From Rhodopirellula sp. (GTDB lineage Bacteria > Planctomycetota > Planctomycetia > Pirellulales > Pirellulaceae): a stretch of DNA of 61,429 bases. The notes under the pieces are model-generated. The model saw only the letters and a list, made by a program, of their open reading frames with translations, made no database searches and was not told where the DNA came from. The position numbers and the translations under genes were made by a program. The stretch spans positions 1 through 61,429 of the forward strand of contig JAHELS010000008.1 in assembly GCA_024644085.1 (NCBI GenBank). The letters are read 5' to 3'. Shown piece after piece: positions 27,301 through 34,345 of this stretch; the first letter of the stretch is position 1; every line of letters starts with the position of its first letter.

Positions 27301-28317
27301 CCGACGTTCATGAACGAGGCGTTCCGCCGCTCTCTCGGTGCAGCCAACGGGAAAACGACGTTAGAGAATCCGAACGATCTCCTCGATCGGCTCGAACAAG
27401 TCGCATCGAATCTTGCTCCGTCATCATCAACTCAGCACATTACCGTGCGACTCGAGTCGACGGAGGGCATGACTCGCTGGGAACAGTGGCACTGCAGGGC
27501 CCTTCGCGATGCCGACGGGAACCTGCTTGGTTACCAGGCGATCGGTACCGACATCACAGAGCTTCGCGAGGCGGAAGACCGGCTCAACGAGAAGGAAAAG
27601 CAGTTGGCCCACCTCGCGCGAGTCTCGGCACTCGGAGAAATGGTTGCGGGAATTTCACACGAGATCAATCAACCGCTAGCTTCGATTTCAAATTTTTCGG
27701 CTGCTTCCCTGATGACGTTGGATCGTGAATCGGAGGATATTGAGAAGTCTGAAAAGCGGGAGAACGTTCGCGAGTGGATCGGGCGCATCAACGAACAGGC
27801 AAACCGGATCAACGAAATCATCAAAGGCTTGCGCCGTTTCGGTCGCCCCAGCACCAATCGGGAATCTTTCGATATCGCGCAGGCAGTGGACGAAGCGATG
27901 GCGTTGTGTGAAGCCAAGATACGGGCTGTTGTCGACGACGTTGAGTTGCAACTTCCTCCTTCGCTTCCAAAGGTCTACGCGGATCGCATTCAAATCGAAC
28001 AAGTATTGGTCAACCTGGTGCGCAATGCATGCGACGCTATGGATTCAACCGAAATCACGGACAGGAATTTACATATCGAGGGGACCACGGAGAACGAATT
28101 CGTCAAGATCGTCGTTACCGATTCCGGCCCGGGCATACCGCCAGAGCAAATCGAAGAGGTCTTTCGGGCCTTTACGACCACGAAGTCGGACGGCATGGGT
28201 ATCGGACTTGCCATCAGCCGATCCATCGTAGAATCACATGGCGGGACGCTGCGCGCGATCGATTTTGAGGGTGGGTGCCGTTTCGAATTCACGCTGCCTA
28301 CGACCGCCCCGCAGTGA
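24352..28317 (+). CDS. periplasmic-propeller histidine kinase with embedded PDZ domain
   Basis: A 1321-residue sensor kinase. After a signal peptide/TM (about residues 12-30) come blades of the two-component regulator propeller type (GEDPSRRIWFGIEGGAIRYDG, TSSADGGLWAATNWGAVHL, EDRDGRMWFGAA, TKDGSLWFAGP). A PDZ domain (about residues 217-295, with AEDGPAARAGIKIGDRITSING) interrupts the first blades. A Y_Y_Y-like beta-domain follows (to about 880), then a TM near 886-908, a PAS domain (about 961-1065) and a FixL/DctB-like kinase core with phosphorylatable His1103 in GISHEINQPLASIS, N-box VNLVRNACDAM, and VVTDSGPGIPPEQIEEVF with GMGIGLAISRSI. There is no receiver or HTH at the C-terminus. The divergent lone receiver is the probable partner. 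Confidence 0.93.
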   Translation: MTHSGNTKRLIGRAVFGCLWFLSHLVLPGPICKTSSAQQPLPFPPRQIDPLHESWRVRSFPDLKGKGVTCMGEDPSRRIWFGIEGGAIRYDGFRWQKFGIESSAMSFAQSGDVFFAATRSAIYRFKNDAFQQVFPLDDQRHWVIEDLTSSADGGLWAATNWGAVHLQGLRYTPSHADWKRITLLSTAEIVKQFQVEVDAEAIETVIVAETESRRWQSGAGICVLSSDPERNVVIAVAEDGPAARAGIKIGDRITSINGEQRNSVFQRELQGATGRTLQISAERAGETELIRTNIVFDQLDGSYRVFRPFRVAQHAAGTVWFASRLGHIYSASGDTGDQFRWTYHTRQHNLAPVGMPSIAVTDKGLVAVGRNTSNRAMLKYDGESWSAFELPRGIGSSILALNNGKILVGTNGAVLSVGPGGRVVDHAMQDYGIFGNDVILKMASDNALWILGEGSFALRVEPQDTWTSFEGLDYQDSGSDSVDWFISNQLSVVARENDQWRAYNASHGLMSAPLRVAVTKTGDVWAAGSHEGVAATARLEGDRWVRKLHPELSWGIDRRAVFEDRDGRMWFGAAVNQQVEEGNRGGVIRFDGQNWKHFRPTNRLDFVYGIAQTKDGSLWFAGPSLVQILPNDTFGEQADLPIAVQGFCDSVAHDEQGRLWVGTRANGLVLLTIRDSNGLRYAAEVYDESTQLSNNRIKSISVLSDNSVLVGTPAGFDRFDGESWARAPLPSMLAFGVDYSGMREGRDGDIWLNSVGLGHVSRDLAQGTGADLSGAVSKIRTYRFGRDSVAPETRIDARPTESMYGNEVVVGWSGSDHFNRTEPSDLVFSWRIGDQPWRPFSSNGQVSLQNLGVGEHRIQVRARDADFNVDATPAETTVVILPALWQRSWFRGLLLLTGVLMILGIVQTFRVFRSEASLQVSNQKLIAAEHELRNANSSLEKRVSLRTKELNDANQRLYESEVKYRSIVEDQSEYIVRFDADKKPTFMNEAFRRSLGAANGKTTLENPNDLLDRLEQVASNLAPSSSTQHITVRLESTEGMTRWEQWHCRALRDADGNLLGYQAIGTDITELREAEDRLNEKEKQLAHLARVSALGEMVAGISHEINQPLASISNFSAASLMTLDRESEDIEKSEKRENVREWIGRINEQANRINEIIKGLRRFGRPSTNRESFDIAQAVDEAMALCEAKIRAVVDDVELQLPPSLPKVYADRIQIEQVLVNLVRNACDAMDSTEITDRNLHIEGTTENEFVKIVVTDSGPGIPPEQIEEVFRAFTTTKSDGMGIGLAISRSIVESHGGTLRAIDFEGGCRFEFTLPTTAPQ

Positions 28318-28325
28318 CAATTCGG

Positions 28326-28352
28326 GGCTTGGGCGCGGGGCCTACCCAAGCC
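28326..28352. terminator. hairpin between convergent genes
   Basis: GGCTTGGG at 28326-28333 pairs with CCCAAGCC at 28345-28352 around an 11-nt loop that includes the SDR stop codon. It lies between the 3' ends of the histidine kinase and SDR genes. There is no clear T-run, so it is only a candidate bidirectional terminator. Confidence 0.35.
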
Positions 28353-29094
28353 AACCTCCGTTGACGTGCATGGTGTGGCCGGTGATGTAGCTGGCAAGGG
28401 GGCTGCACAAAAACAAAATCGCTGCAGCAACCTCGTCCGGCGTACCAAATCGTCCCATCGGGATCTGTTTCAACATCTCGTTGCGAGACTCTTCGGGAAT
28501 CGACTTTCCCATTTCGGTCAAGACAACACCCGGGGCAACGGCGTTCACGGTGATCTCTCGTCGAGCGAACTCCTTGCTCAAGGCCTTCGTCAACCCGACC
28601 ACGCCCGCCTTCGCGGCGGAGTAATTGGCTTGCCCGAAAATCCCAAGGAATCCGGAAATCGACGCCATGTTGACGATGCGTCCTCCATCGACCAATCGTG
28701 GACCGGCTTCTTTGCACACGTTGTAGACGCCTGTCAAATTGGTATCGATCACCGCTTGCCATTCGGCGTCGTCCATTTTTTTGAACGACCGATCGCGAAG
28801 AATCGCAGCATTGTTGATAACAATGTCGATCGATTCGAAACGCGATTCGATCGATTCAAACATTGCCGCAATCGAGGGACGACGTCGAACGTCGCCCTCA
28901 ACGGCAATCGCGCGTTCACCCATCTCCTTTGCTGTCGCGTGCGCCCGTTGCTGGTTCAATCCTTCCGCGTCGGCGAAATAGCCGATCGCAACGTTGGCGC
29001 CGGCTCGATGCAGCATCCGCGCCGTCGATTGCCCCAATCCCTGGCCACCGCCGGTGACGACGGCTGTCTTTCCCGAAAGATCGATCGAAATCAT
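28342..29094 (-). CDS. fabG: SDR-family 3-oxoacyl-[ACP] reductase-like enzyme
   Basis: A 250-residue short-chain dehydrogenase/reductase of the classical type. It has the NAD(P)-binding motif TGGGQGLG (residues 14-21), the NNAAILRD stretch, and the catalytic Ser145 (VNMASISG), Tyr158 and Lys162 (YSAAKAG). The C-terminus (GVVLTEMGKSIP, PMGRFGTPDEVAAAILFLCSPLASYITGHTMHVNGGW) matches FabG-type 3-oxoacyl-ACP reductases, which reduce beta-keto acyl groups with NADPH. An acetoacetyl-CoA reductase or another carbonyl reductase role is equally possible because no fatty-acid genes are nearby. The gene is monocistronic on the minus strand. Confidence 0.88.
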   Translation of the reverse strand: MISIDLSGKTAVVTGGGQGLGQSTARMLHRAGANVAIGYFADAEGLNQQRAHATAKEMGERAIAVEGDVRRRPSIAAMFESIESRFESIDIVINNAAILRDRSFKKMDDAEWQAVIDTNLTGVYNVCKEAGPRLVDGGRIVNMASISGFLGIFGQANYSAAKAGVVGLTKALSKEFARREITVNAVAPGVVLTEMGKSIPEESRNEMLKQIPMGRFGTPDEVAAAILFLCSPLASYITGHTMHVNGGWLG

Positions 29095-29285
29095 GCGTCG
29101 ATTCTAACGCCAACGTTGAACCGTTTTCAGGGGGCATGGGGCTCTACCGTCGCGGAAGCGCCGCGTCGTACCCGAAGGATTCATTCGCCCAGGAGTCGAG
29201 TCCATGATTGGCGAGCACGTTCACAGCGGATCGCGTGCTTCTCGATTCGAGTCCTCCAGGTGCGACTCGGCAGATGGCCCACGCT

Positions 29286-30665
29286 CTAGCGCACGCTCAC
29301 GGTTGCTTCGTCGAATCCCGTCAAGTCGGACAAAACCATCACCACGCCGGGGTTCGACGTCACACCGGTGACATTCAATTCGTGCCGTTTACGTTTGCTG
29401 TTCCAATTCATCGGACCATAGCCGAGCAGTTCGAGCGTGACGTCGCCCTGGCTGGTCGCCGTCGCCCAGACCGTCAAACGTTTCTTTTTCTTTCGCCACT
29501 GTGCCTTCGTAATCACGACTTCGTCACCGAAATCGACGACGTAAAGTCCGTCGCTCTGGTGGCTGGCATAGACGCGCGTTCCCTCGACGACCACGTCGGC
29601 AATTCCCGACCACGTCGTCACAGGACCCCCGGTATCAGGGTCAAAACAGCCAATTGGCGCCAGACCAAGGCGATCACGAATGTCGAGCACCTGGATCCCA
29701 TCTTCGAGGTGTCCGACGAACGCGAAGTCGTTCGTCGCGCGGATTGTCCACAGCAGTGCGCCGGAATTCAATTGCCATGAGTCGAGAAGCTGCACCAAAC
29801 CCTGATTGACCTGTGGGTCCGTTCCGAGGCTGCTGATGTCCCATAAACGAACGTCACCCTGAAGGGTGTATTCGCCCGTCACCAGATGCATTCCATCGGG
29901 CGTTGGACAGAGCGTTCGAAGTCCGCCATTGATAACCGGGGTCCCAACGTAGGGTTGGTGCAAGATCAGCTCGGGTGCCAACGGAAGCAGCGACACATCG
30001 TGGATTGTGAATCCGCCGTCGCCCCAGGCGGAAAAAAGTCGGTTGTCCTGGACAACCACTTCTGACAACTGAAAAAAGTATCCGGGCGACAAAACCGAAG
30101 TGACATAGATTGGCAGGCTCGGATCAGTAACGTCGAAAATTTCGACATCACCCGTGATGTCAGAACAGAGAAAAGCATGTGGCACGCCGTTAACGTCCTC
30201 TACGGTTCCGGCGCTAACGCTGCCGGCGAGGTGGTGGTAGATACCGCCGCCCCAGAGCAACCAACCTTCTAGCGTCGGGCTGCTGGGAACCGAAATGTCG
30301 TAGATGTAAAGTCCGACCCAATTGCTCAGCAGCGGATCGACCGCCTCACCCCGATTCATCAGATAGAGATACCCGTTGTGGATATTGACATCCCAAATGT
30401 CGATCGACGGAGTCGAGTTGGCGACGCGGTCATCAGGATTAATGGTCGTGATGATCGCCGGATTTTCCGGATCCGATACGTCGACCAAAACACAGCCGTC
30501 GTGTCGGCGGGCGATGGCAACGATATCCCCCTCCTTGTCAAGCGTTTCCGTGTAGGAACCGGGACCTACGCCAAGCTGAGACACCATCGCAGTGTTTTGA
30601 TCGGCGCGTGATTGCGCCGATGAAAATGCAAGCAATAACAACAAACAACAAGTCAGGCGAACCAT
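29286..30665 (-). CDS. secreted LVIVD-repeat beta-propeller protein
   Basis: A 459-residue protein from the ATG at 30665 (GGAG box 7 bp upstream), with signal peptide MVRLTCCLLLLLAFSSAQSRA. It is built of repeats of about 45-60 residues, each with a D(V/I)SDP-like core: CVLVDVSDPENPAIITTI, LYIYDISVPSSPTLEGW, VEIFDVTDPSLPIYVTSV, VRLWDISSLG, IQVLDIRDRLGLAPI and LYVVDFGDEV. These LVIVD repeats form propeller-like folds in surface or secreted proteins of unknown function. A short extra beta-domain with Lys/Arg runs (WRKKKKRL, NSKRKRHEL) closes the protein. It is divergent from the ECF sigma gene. Confidence 0.85.
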   Translation of the reverse strand: MVRLTCCLLLLLAFSSAQSRADQNTAMVSQLGVGPGSYTETLDKEGDIVAIARRHDGCVLVDVSDPENPAIITTINPDDRVANSTPSIDIWDVNIHNGYLYLMNRGEAVDPLLSNWVGLYIYDISVPSSPTLEGWLLWGGGIYHHLAGSVSAGTVEDVNGVPHAFLCSDITGDVEIFDVTDPSLPIYVTSVLSPGYFFQLSEVVVQDNRLFSAWGDGGFTIHDVSLLPLAPELILHQPYVGTPVINGGLRTLCPTPDGMHLVTGEYTLQGDVRLWDISSLGTDPQVNQGLVQLLDSWQLNSGALLWTIRATNDFAFVGHLEDGIQVLDIRDRLGLAPIGCFDPDTGGPVTTWSGIADVVVEGTRVYASHQSDGLYVVDFGDEVVITKAQWRKKKKRLTVWATATSQGDVTLELLGYGPMNWNSKRKRHELNVTGVTSNPGVVMVLSDLTGFDEATVSVR

Positions 30666-30883
30666 GAACGTAGCTCCGGCGGCAAAATCCTTTTGTATCG
30701 ACCCATAGCCCTGCACACGGCGATACGGGCTCTCTCACCCCTGTAATCCGTGAACCGCAGCGGAGCCCCTCAAAAGAAAATGTTTTTGCAGCCGTGTTCG
30801 CCCTGGTGCCTTGATGTCGCTCTGCAAATAGGAATAGCGACGGACGCACCCTTGAATCACCCAGTCTCACCTCGGAGCAGGCC

Positions 30884-31465
30884 ATGGTCGGATTGACCGA
30901 CTCAATTAGCGATTGGATCGGCCAGGTTCGCGACGGAAATGATTCTGCGGCATATCATCTTTGGGATCGATTCTTCAATCGGATTCTCGCAACAGCGCGT
31001 CGACGGTGCTTGATTGATGTGATCGTGGACGAGGAAGACATCGCGATCAGTGTATTCAGCAGCCTCTGCCTGGGGCTGCGAAACGGACGGTATTGCGAGC
31101 TTCGTGATCGCAATGAATTGTGGCGTTTGATTGTCGTGATGACCGTTCGCAAAGTGACCAGCAAAACTGAGTACTCGTCGCGAAAGAAGCGGGATCGGTC
31201 ACGCTTGCTTTCGGCCGGTGCGAGCGACGATTCCGGCGTGATTGAAAATCTTGTTTGCTCGAAGCCGACTCCGTCGCTCGAAGCCGAAATGTCGGACCAG
31301 ATTGACGGCTGGTTCGACCGGTTGGAGCAGGACGAGTTGAAACAGATCGCCGCCTCCAAATTGAAGGGATGCACGAATGAGGAAATTGCCGTTCAGATCG
31401 GACGCAGCCTTGCGACGGTCGAACGCAAACTCAAGTTGATTCGGAGAATCTGGTCGGATACATGA
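30884..31465 (+). CDS. ECF-type RNA polymerase sigma factor
   Basis: A 193-residue sigma factor, start supported by GGAG upstream of the ATG. Region 2-like segments span about residues 10-85 (AAYHLWDRFFNRILATARRRC, DEEDIAISVFSSLCLG). Region 4 is at about 145-190 with the helix-turn-helix LKGCTNEEIAVQIGRSLATVERKLKLIRRIW. The divergent region 2 and short N-terminus fit the planctomycete kinase-linked ECF groups. Its stop codon overlaps the next start (ATGA), so it is translationally coupled to the Ser/Thr kinase. In such pairs the kinase is thought to control the sigma factor, or to be part of its signalling route. Confidence 0.9.
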   Translation: MVGLTDSISDWIGQVRDGNDSAAYHLWDRFFNRILATARRRCLIDVIVDEEDIAISVFSSLCLGLRNGRYCELRDRNELWRLIVVMTVRKVTSKTEYSSRKKRDRSRLLSAGASDDSGVIENLVCSKPTPSLEAEMSDQIDGWFDRLEQDELKQIAASKLKGCTNEEIAVQIGRSLATVERKLKLIRRIWSDT

Positions 31466-34341
31466 GCAGTTCCATTGACGACGAATTGTCCGTCGAGGAC
31501 TGGCGAATCATCGACTTGTTCTGTGACCGCTTCGAGACCGAAATGCGGCACTCGAGGGACATCGACCTGGAAGCACTGGTTCAAACTGCACCGCAGAACG
31601 TTCACAGCCAGCTTCGTCACGAACTCGAGCGGATCACCCATGACGTGCCGCTCGACTTTCAACAAGCCGCTTCGCGAACAGAATTACGAGGAAACAGTTC
31701 GTCCGGCTTCACGATGCTGGGGGGTGGCGCGACACTTGGCCGCTTCGTGCTCAAGGAAAAGCTCGGCAGCGGATCTTCGAGCATTGTTTGGAAAGCGAAA
31801 GACACAGGGCTCGATCGCTGGGTCGCACTCAAGGTTCCTCAGCCCCTGTTCGTTGACTCTGGCCGGTTCTTGCGCGAAGCCCAACTCTCGGCAAAGCTGA
31901 ATCATCCGAACATTGCCAGCATATTGGAGGTTCACCGCGAACAGGATCGGCTTTTTCTCGTCACCGAACTCGTAATTGGCGGTGACCTCGAGAGCCGGTT
32001 GAAAGCGTCTCGATTCGACTTCGAAGCAGCGGCGAAGCTTGTCTCGAGGTTGGCCGATGCCATCGACCACTGTCATAGCCGCGGCGTCATTCATCGCGAT
32101 CTCAAACCCCAAAACATTTTGACGGATGAATCGGGCGATCCGCGAATCATCGACTTCGGATTGGCGACACAGTCAATGGACAAGTGCTCGTCGATTACCC
32201 GGCACGGTCAAATCATTGGCACTCCGGCATACATGTCGCCCGAGCAATTTGATCCGCATCACGCTGAGGTTGATCATCGCAGTGACATCTATTCCATCGG
32301 TGTGATTCTTTATCGTATGTTGACCGAATCGTTACCACATCAAGGCGAAATCGATTCTGTCAAGCACCAAGTGTTGAGCGCGGCGATCATCCGCCCGCGA
32401 CAGCTGAATCCGCGGGTCCCGCGAGACCTCGAAACAATCTGCCTGAAGTGCCTGGAAAAGAATCCAGCGGACCGCTTTGATTCAGGTGCTGGATTAAGGG
32501 ATGAACTTGACCGGTACGCGCGCGGGTTGCCGATTCGATCACGTCGGTTGTCGACCGTTGCGCTGGCGAGCCGATGGGCCAAACGGAACAAGCGATTCGC
32601 GGCGCTCGCTTTCTCGACTGCCGCAAGTCTGATTTGCCTCGTAGTCGGTTCGACGCTCGCAGCAATCTCCCTGGATCAATCACGGCAACGTGAGCGCGAG
32701 CTTAGAATTGCGGCCGTGATCGCCAGAGAACTCGCCCACGAGCAGGCCGAGGCCAGCCACGAATCGTTTGAATTCATTCGAAGAATGTTCGAATCAAGCG
32801 ACGCGGTAACGAGGACGTTTACCGGTACTGATGGAGCGCCGCCCGCAAAAACCGTTGAAGACATTCTTGAGATCGCAACCGACCGAATCGACTCGGGGCA
32901 CGTGACGCATCCGGCTGTGAGGTCTGCCTTAATGGACTTTCTCGGAAACGCGTGGCGTGGAATGGGCGATTTGGACACCGCGTCACGGATGCTCGAAGGA
33001 GCCACTTTTCATCGCAAAGCTGACATGCACTCGGAAGGCTCCGAGTGGGATGAACGTCAACGAGCCCGCAATCTGTTCTACCGCGCGTGGGTCCAACACG
33101 ATCGAGGTCAGTACGACGAAGCCGAAACGCTCTACAAGGAGGCAGCAGTAACACTGTCTGAGTGCACGGGCGTTCAGAATCGACGTTCACTTGATCTACT
33201 TGCGGCCGACATCGATTTTCAACTTGCTCATCTTTTAGGAACTCTCGCGCGCAACGACGAAGCGGCCCGGCTCTTTCAATCTTCCCTGCTTCGGCGCCGA
33301 CAACACCTGCCACCCGATTCACCATGCGTGGCATCGGCAAGGATCGGACTCGCAATCAGCCGCACTGACGGATCGTTTGAGTCAATCGTCTCGCTGATGC
33401 CCCTGATCACCGGCAATGATCGAGTTGCGAAGATTGCGATTGAGTATCTGCGCGTGTTGAGCGATCGCGCGGCCGGTAACCATGACTCCGCTTGTGAAAC
33501 TTATTCCAACGTCATCGACGACATTGCACAACTGGTTGGAGACGAACATCCGCTCTACCTACTCGCTTTGGGAGACTACGCCGAAGTCGCCAAGGAGTGC
33601 GGTGATTACGAGGAGGCATTGCGAGCCGCGACCGAAGCGATTGAGAAGGGCCAGCGTCTTGCGCCCCGCCATCCACATCTGCGAAATGCGATGACCGATG
33701 TGGGCGAAGAAATGCTGTGCGCCCAGCGCTTTCAAGAATCGATCGACTACCTCAACCGTGCACTGGAAATCCCACCGAAGCGGAAACAGATCGTCGCGTG
33801 GGACATTCGATTCGCGTTGACGTGGTCATACATAGGCATCGGAGATTACGAGAACGCTTTGCACTCATCACAAATCCTCTACGATCATCGCAGCCAGCTG
33901 GCTCAACGGGGTGCGGCATGGGCGTGCTTTACGCACGCGACCGTTCTGCATGGCCTCACTCAGCACGAAAGTGCTGTGGAAATACAGCAACGTGCTTTGG
34001 AGCTTGCGGAAAGTGAACCCGGCGACCACGCGATCTGGTCGGCCCGTCAAGGCCGAATCTTGCTGCACCACGGCCGTGCCGAACAAGCTCGGCGTTGTTT
34101 CCAACGCAGCGTCCAATTGGGCGAGCAACGTTGGAACAAAAATCATCCCCGCGTTGCCTCAAGCCTGTGTGACCTTGCCGAGGCCCTCGAATCGCTCGAC
34201 CGAAGGGACGAGGCGCTGTCTGAGCTCCAACGCGCGCTCGACATCTACATGAAAACGCTACCGGCCGATGACCACCGAATCGCAGTAACTAGCGCCCGGG
34301 TCGAGAACCTCGGCAAGGTCATCGCCCTGATAGCACACTGA
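31462..34341 (+). CDS. membrane Ser/Thr protein kinase with TPR sensor domain
   Basis: A 959-residue Hanks-type kinase coupled by a 4-bp overlap to the ECF sigma gene. The kinase domain (about residues 94-355) shows LGSGSSSIVWKA, Lys124 in VALKVPQP, HRDLKPQN with Asp213, Asp231 in DFGLATQ and GTPAYMSPEQF, so it should be active. One transmembrane helix follows (about 376-400, LAFSTAASLICLVVGSTLAA). The rest is predicted outside the membrane and made of TPR-like repeats (for example ARNLFYRAWVQHDRGQYDEAETLYKEAA and FALTWSYIGIGDYENALHSSQILY). The first 60 residues may contact the sigma factor. Its ligand is unknown. Confidence 0.93.
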   Translation: MSSSIDDELSVEDWRIIDLFCDRFETEMRHSRDIDLEALVQTAPQNVHSQLRHELERITHDVPLDFQQAASRTELRGNSSSGFTMLGGGATLGRFVLKEKLGSGSSSIVWKAKDTGLDRWVALKVPQPLFVDSGRFLREAQLSAKLNHPNIASILEVHREQDRLFLVTELVIGGDLESRLKASRFDFEAAAKLVSRLADAIDHCHSRGVIHRDLKPQNILTDESGDPRIIDFGLATQSMDKCSSITRHGQIIGTPAYMSPEQFDPHHAEVDHRSDIYSIGVILYRMLTESLPHQGEIDSVKHQVLSAAIIRPRQLNPRVPRDLETICLKCLEKNPADRFDSGAGLRDELDRYARGLPIRSRRLSTVALASRWAKRNKRFAALAFSTAASLICLVVGSTLAAISLDQSRQRERELRIAAVIARELAHEQAEASHESFEFIRRMFESSDAVTRTFTGTDGAPPAKTVEDILEIATDRIDSGHVTHPAVRSALMDFLGNAWRGMGDLDTASRMLEGATFHRKADMHSEGSEWDERQRARNLFYRAWVQHDRGQYDEAETLYKEAAVTLSECTGVQNRRSLDLLAADIDFQLAHLLGTLARNDEAARLFQSSLLRRRQHLPPDSPCVASARIGLAISRTDGSFESIVSLMPLITGNDRVAKIAIEYLRVLSDRAAGNHDSACETYSNVIDDIAQLVGDEHPLYLLALGDYAEVAKECGDYEEALRAATEAIEKGQRLAPRHPHLRNAMTDVGEEMLCAQRFQESIDYLNRALEIPPKRKQIVAWDIRFALTWSYIGIGDYENALHSSQILYDHRSQLAQRGAAWACFTHATVLHGLTQHESAVEIQQRALELAESEPGDHAIWSARQGRILLHHGRAEQARRCFQRSVQLGEQRWNKNHPRVASSLCDLAEALESLDRRDEALSELQRALDIYMKTLPADDHRIAVTSARVENLGKVIALIAH

Positions 34342-34345
34342 TCCC

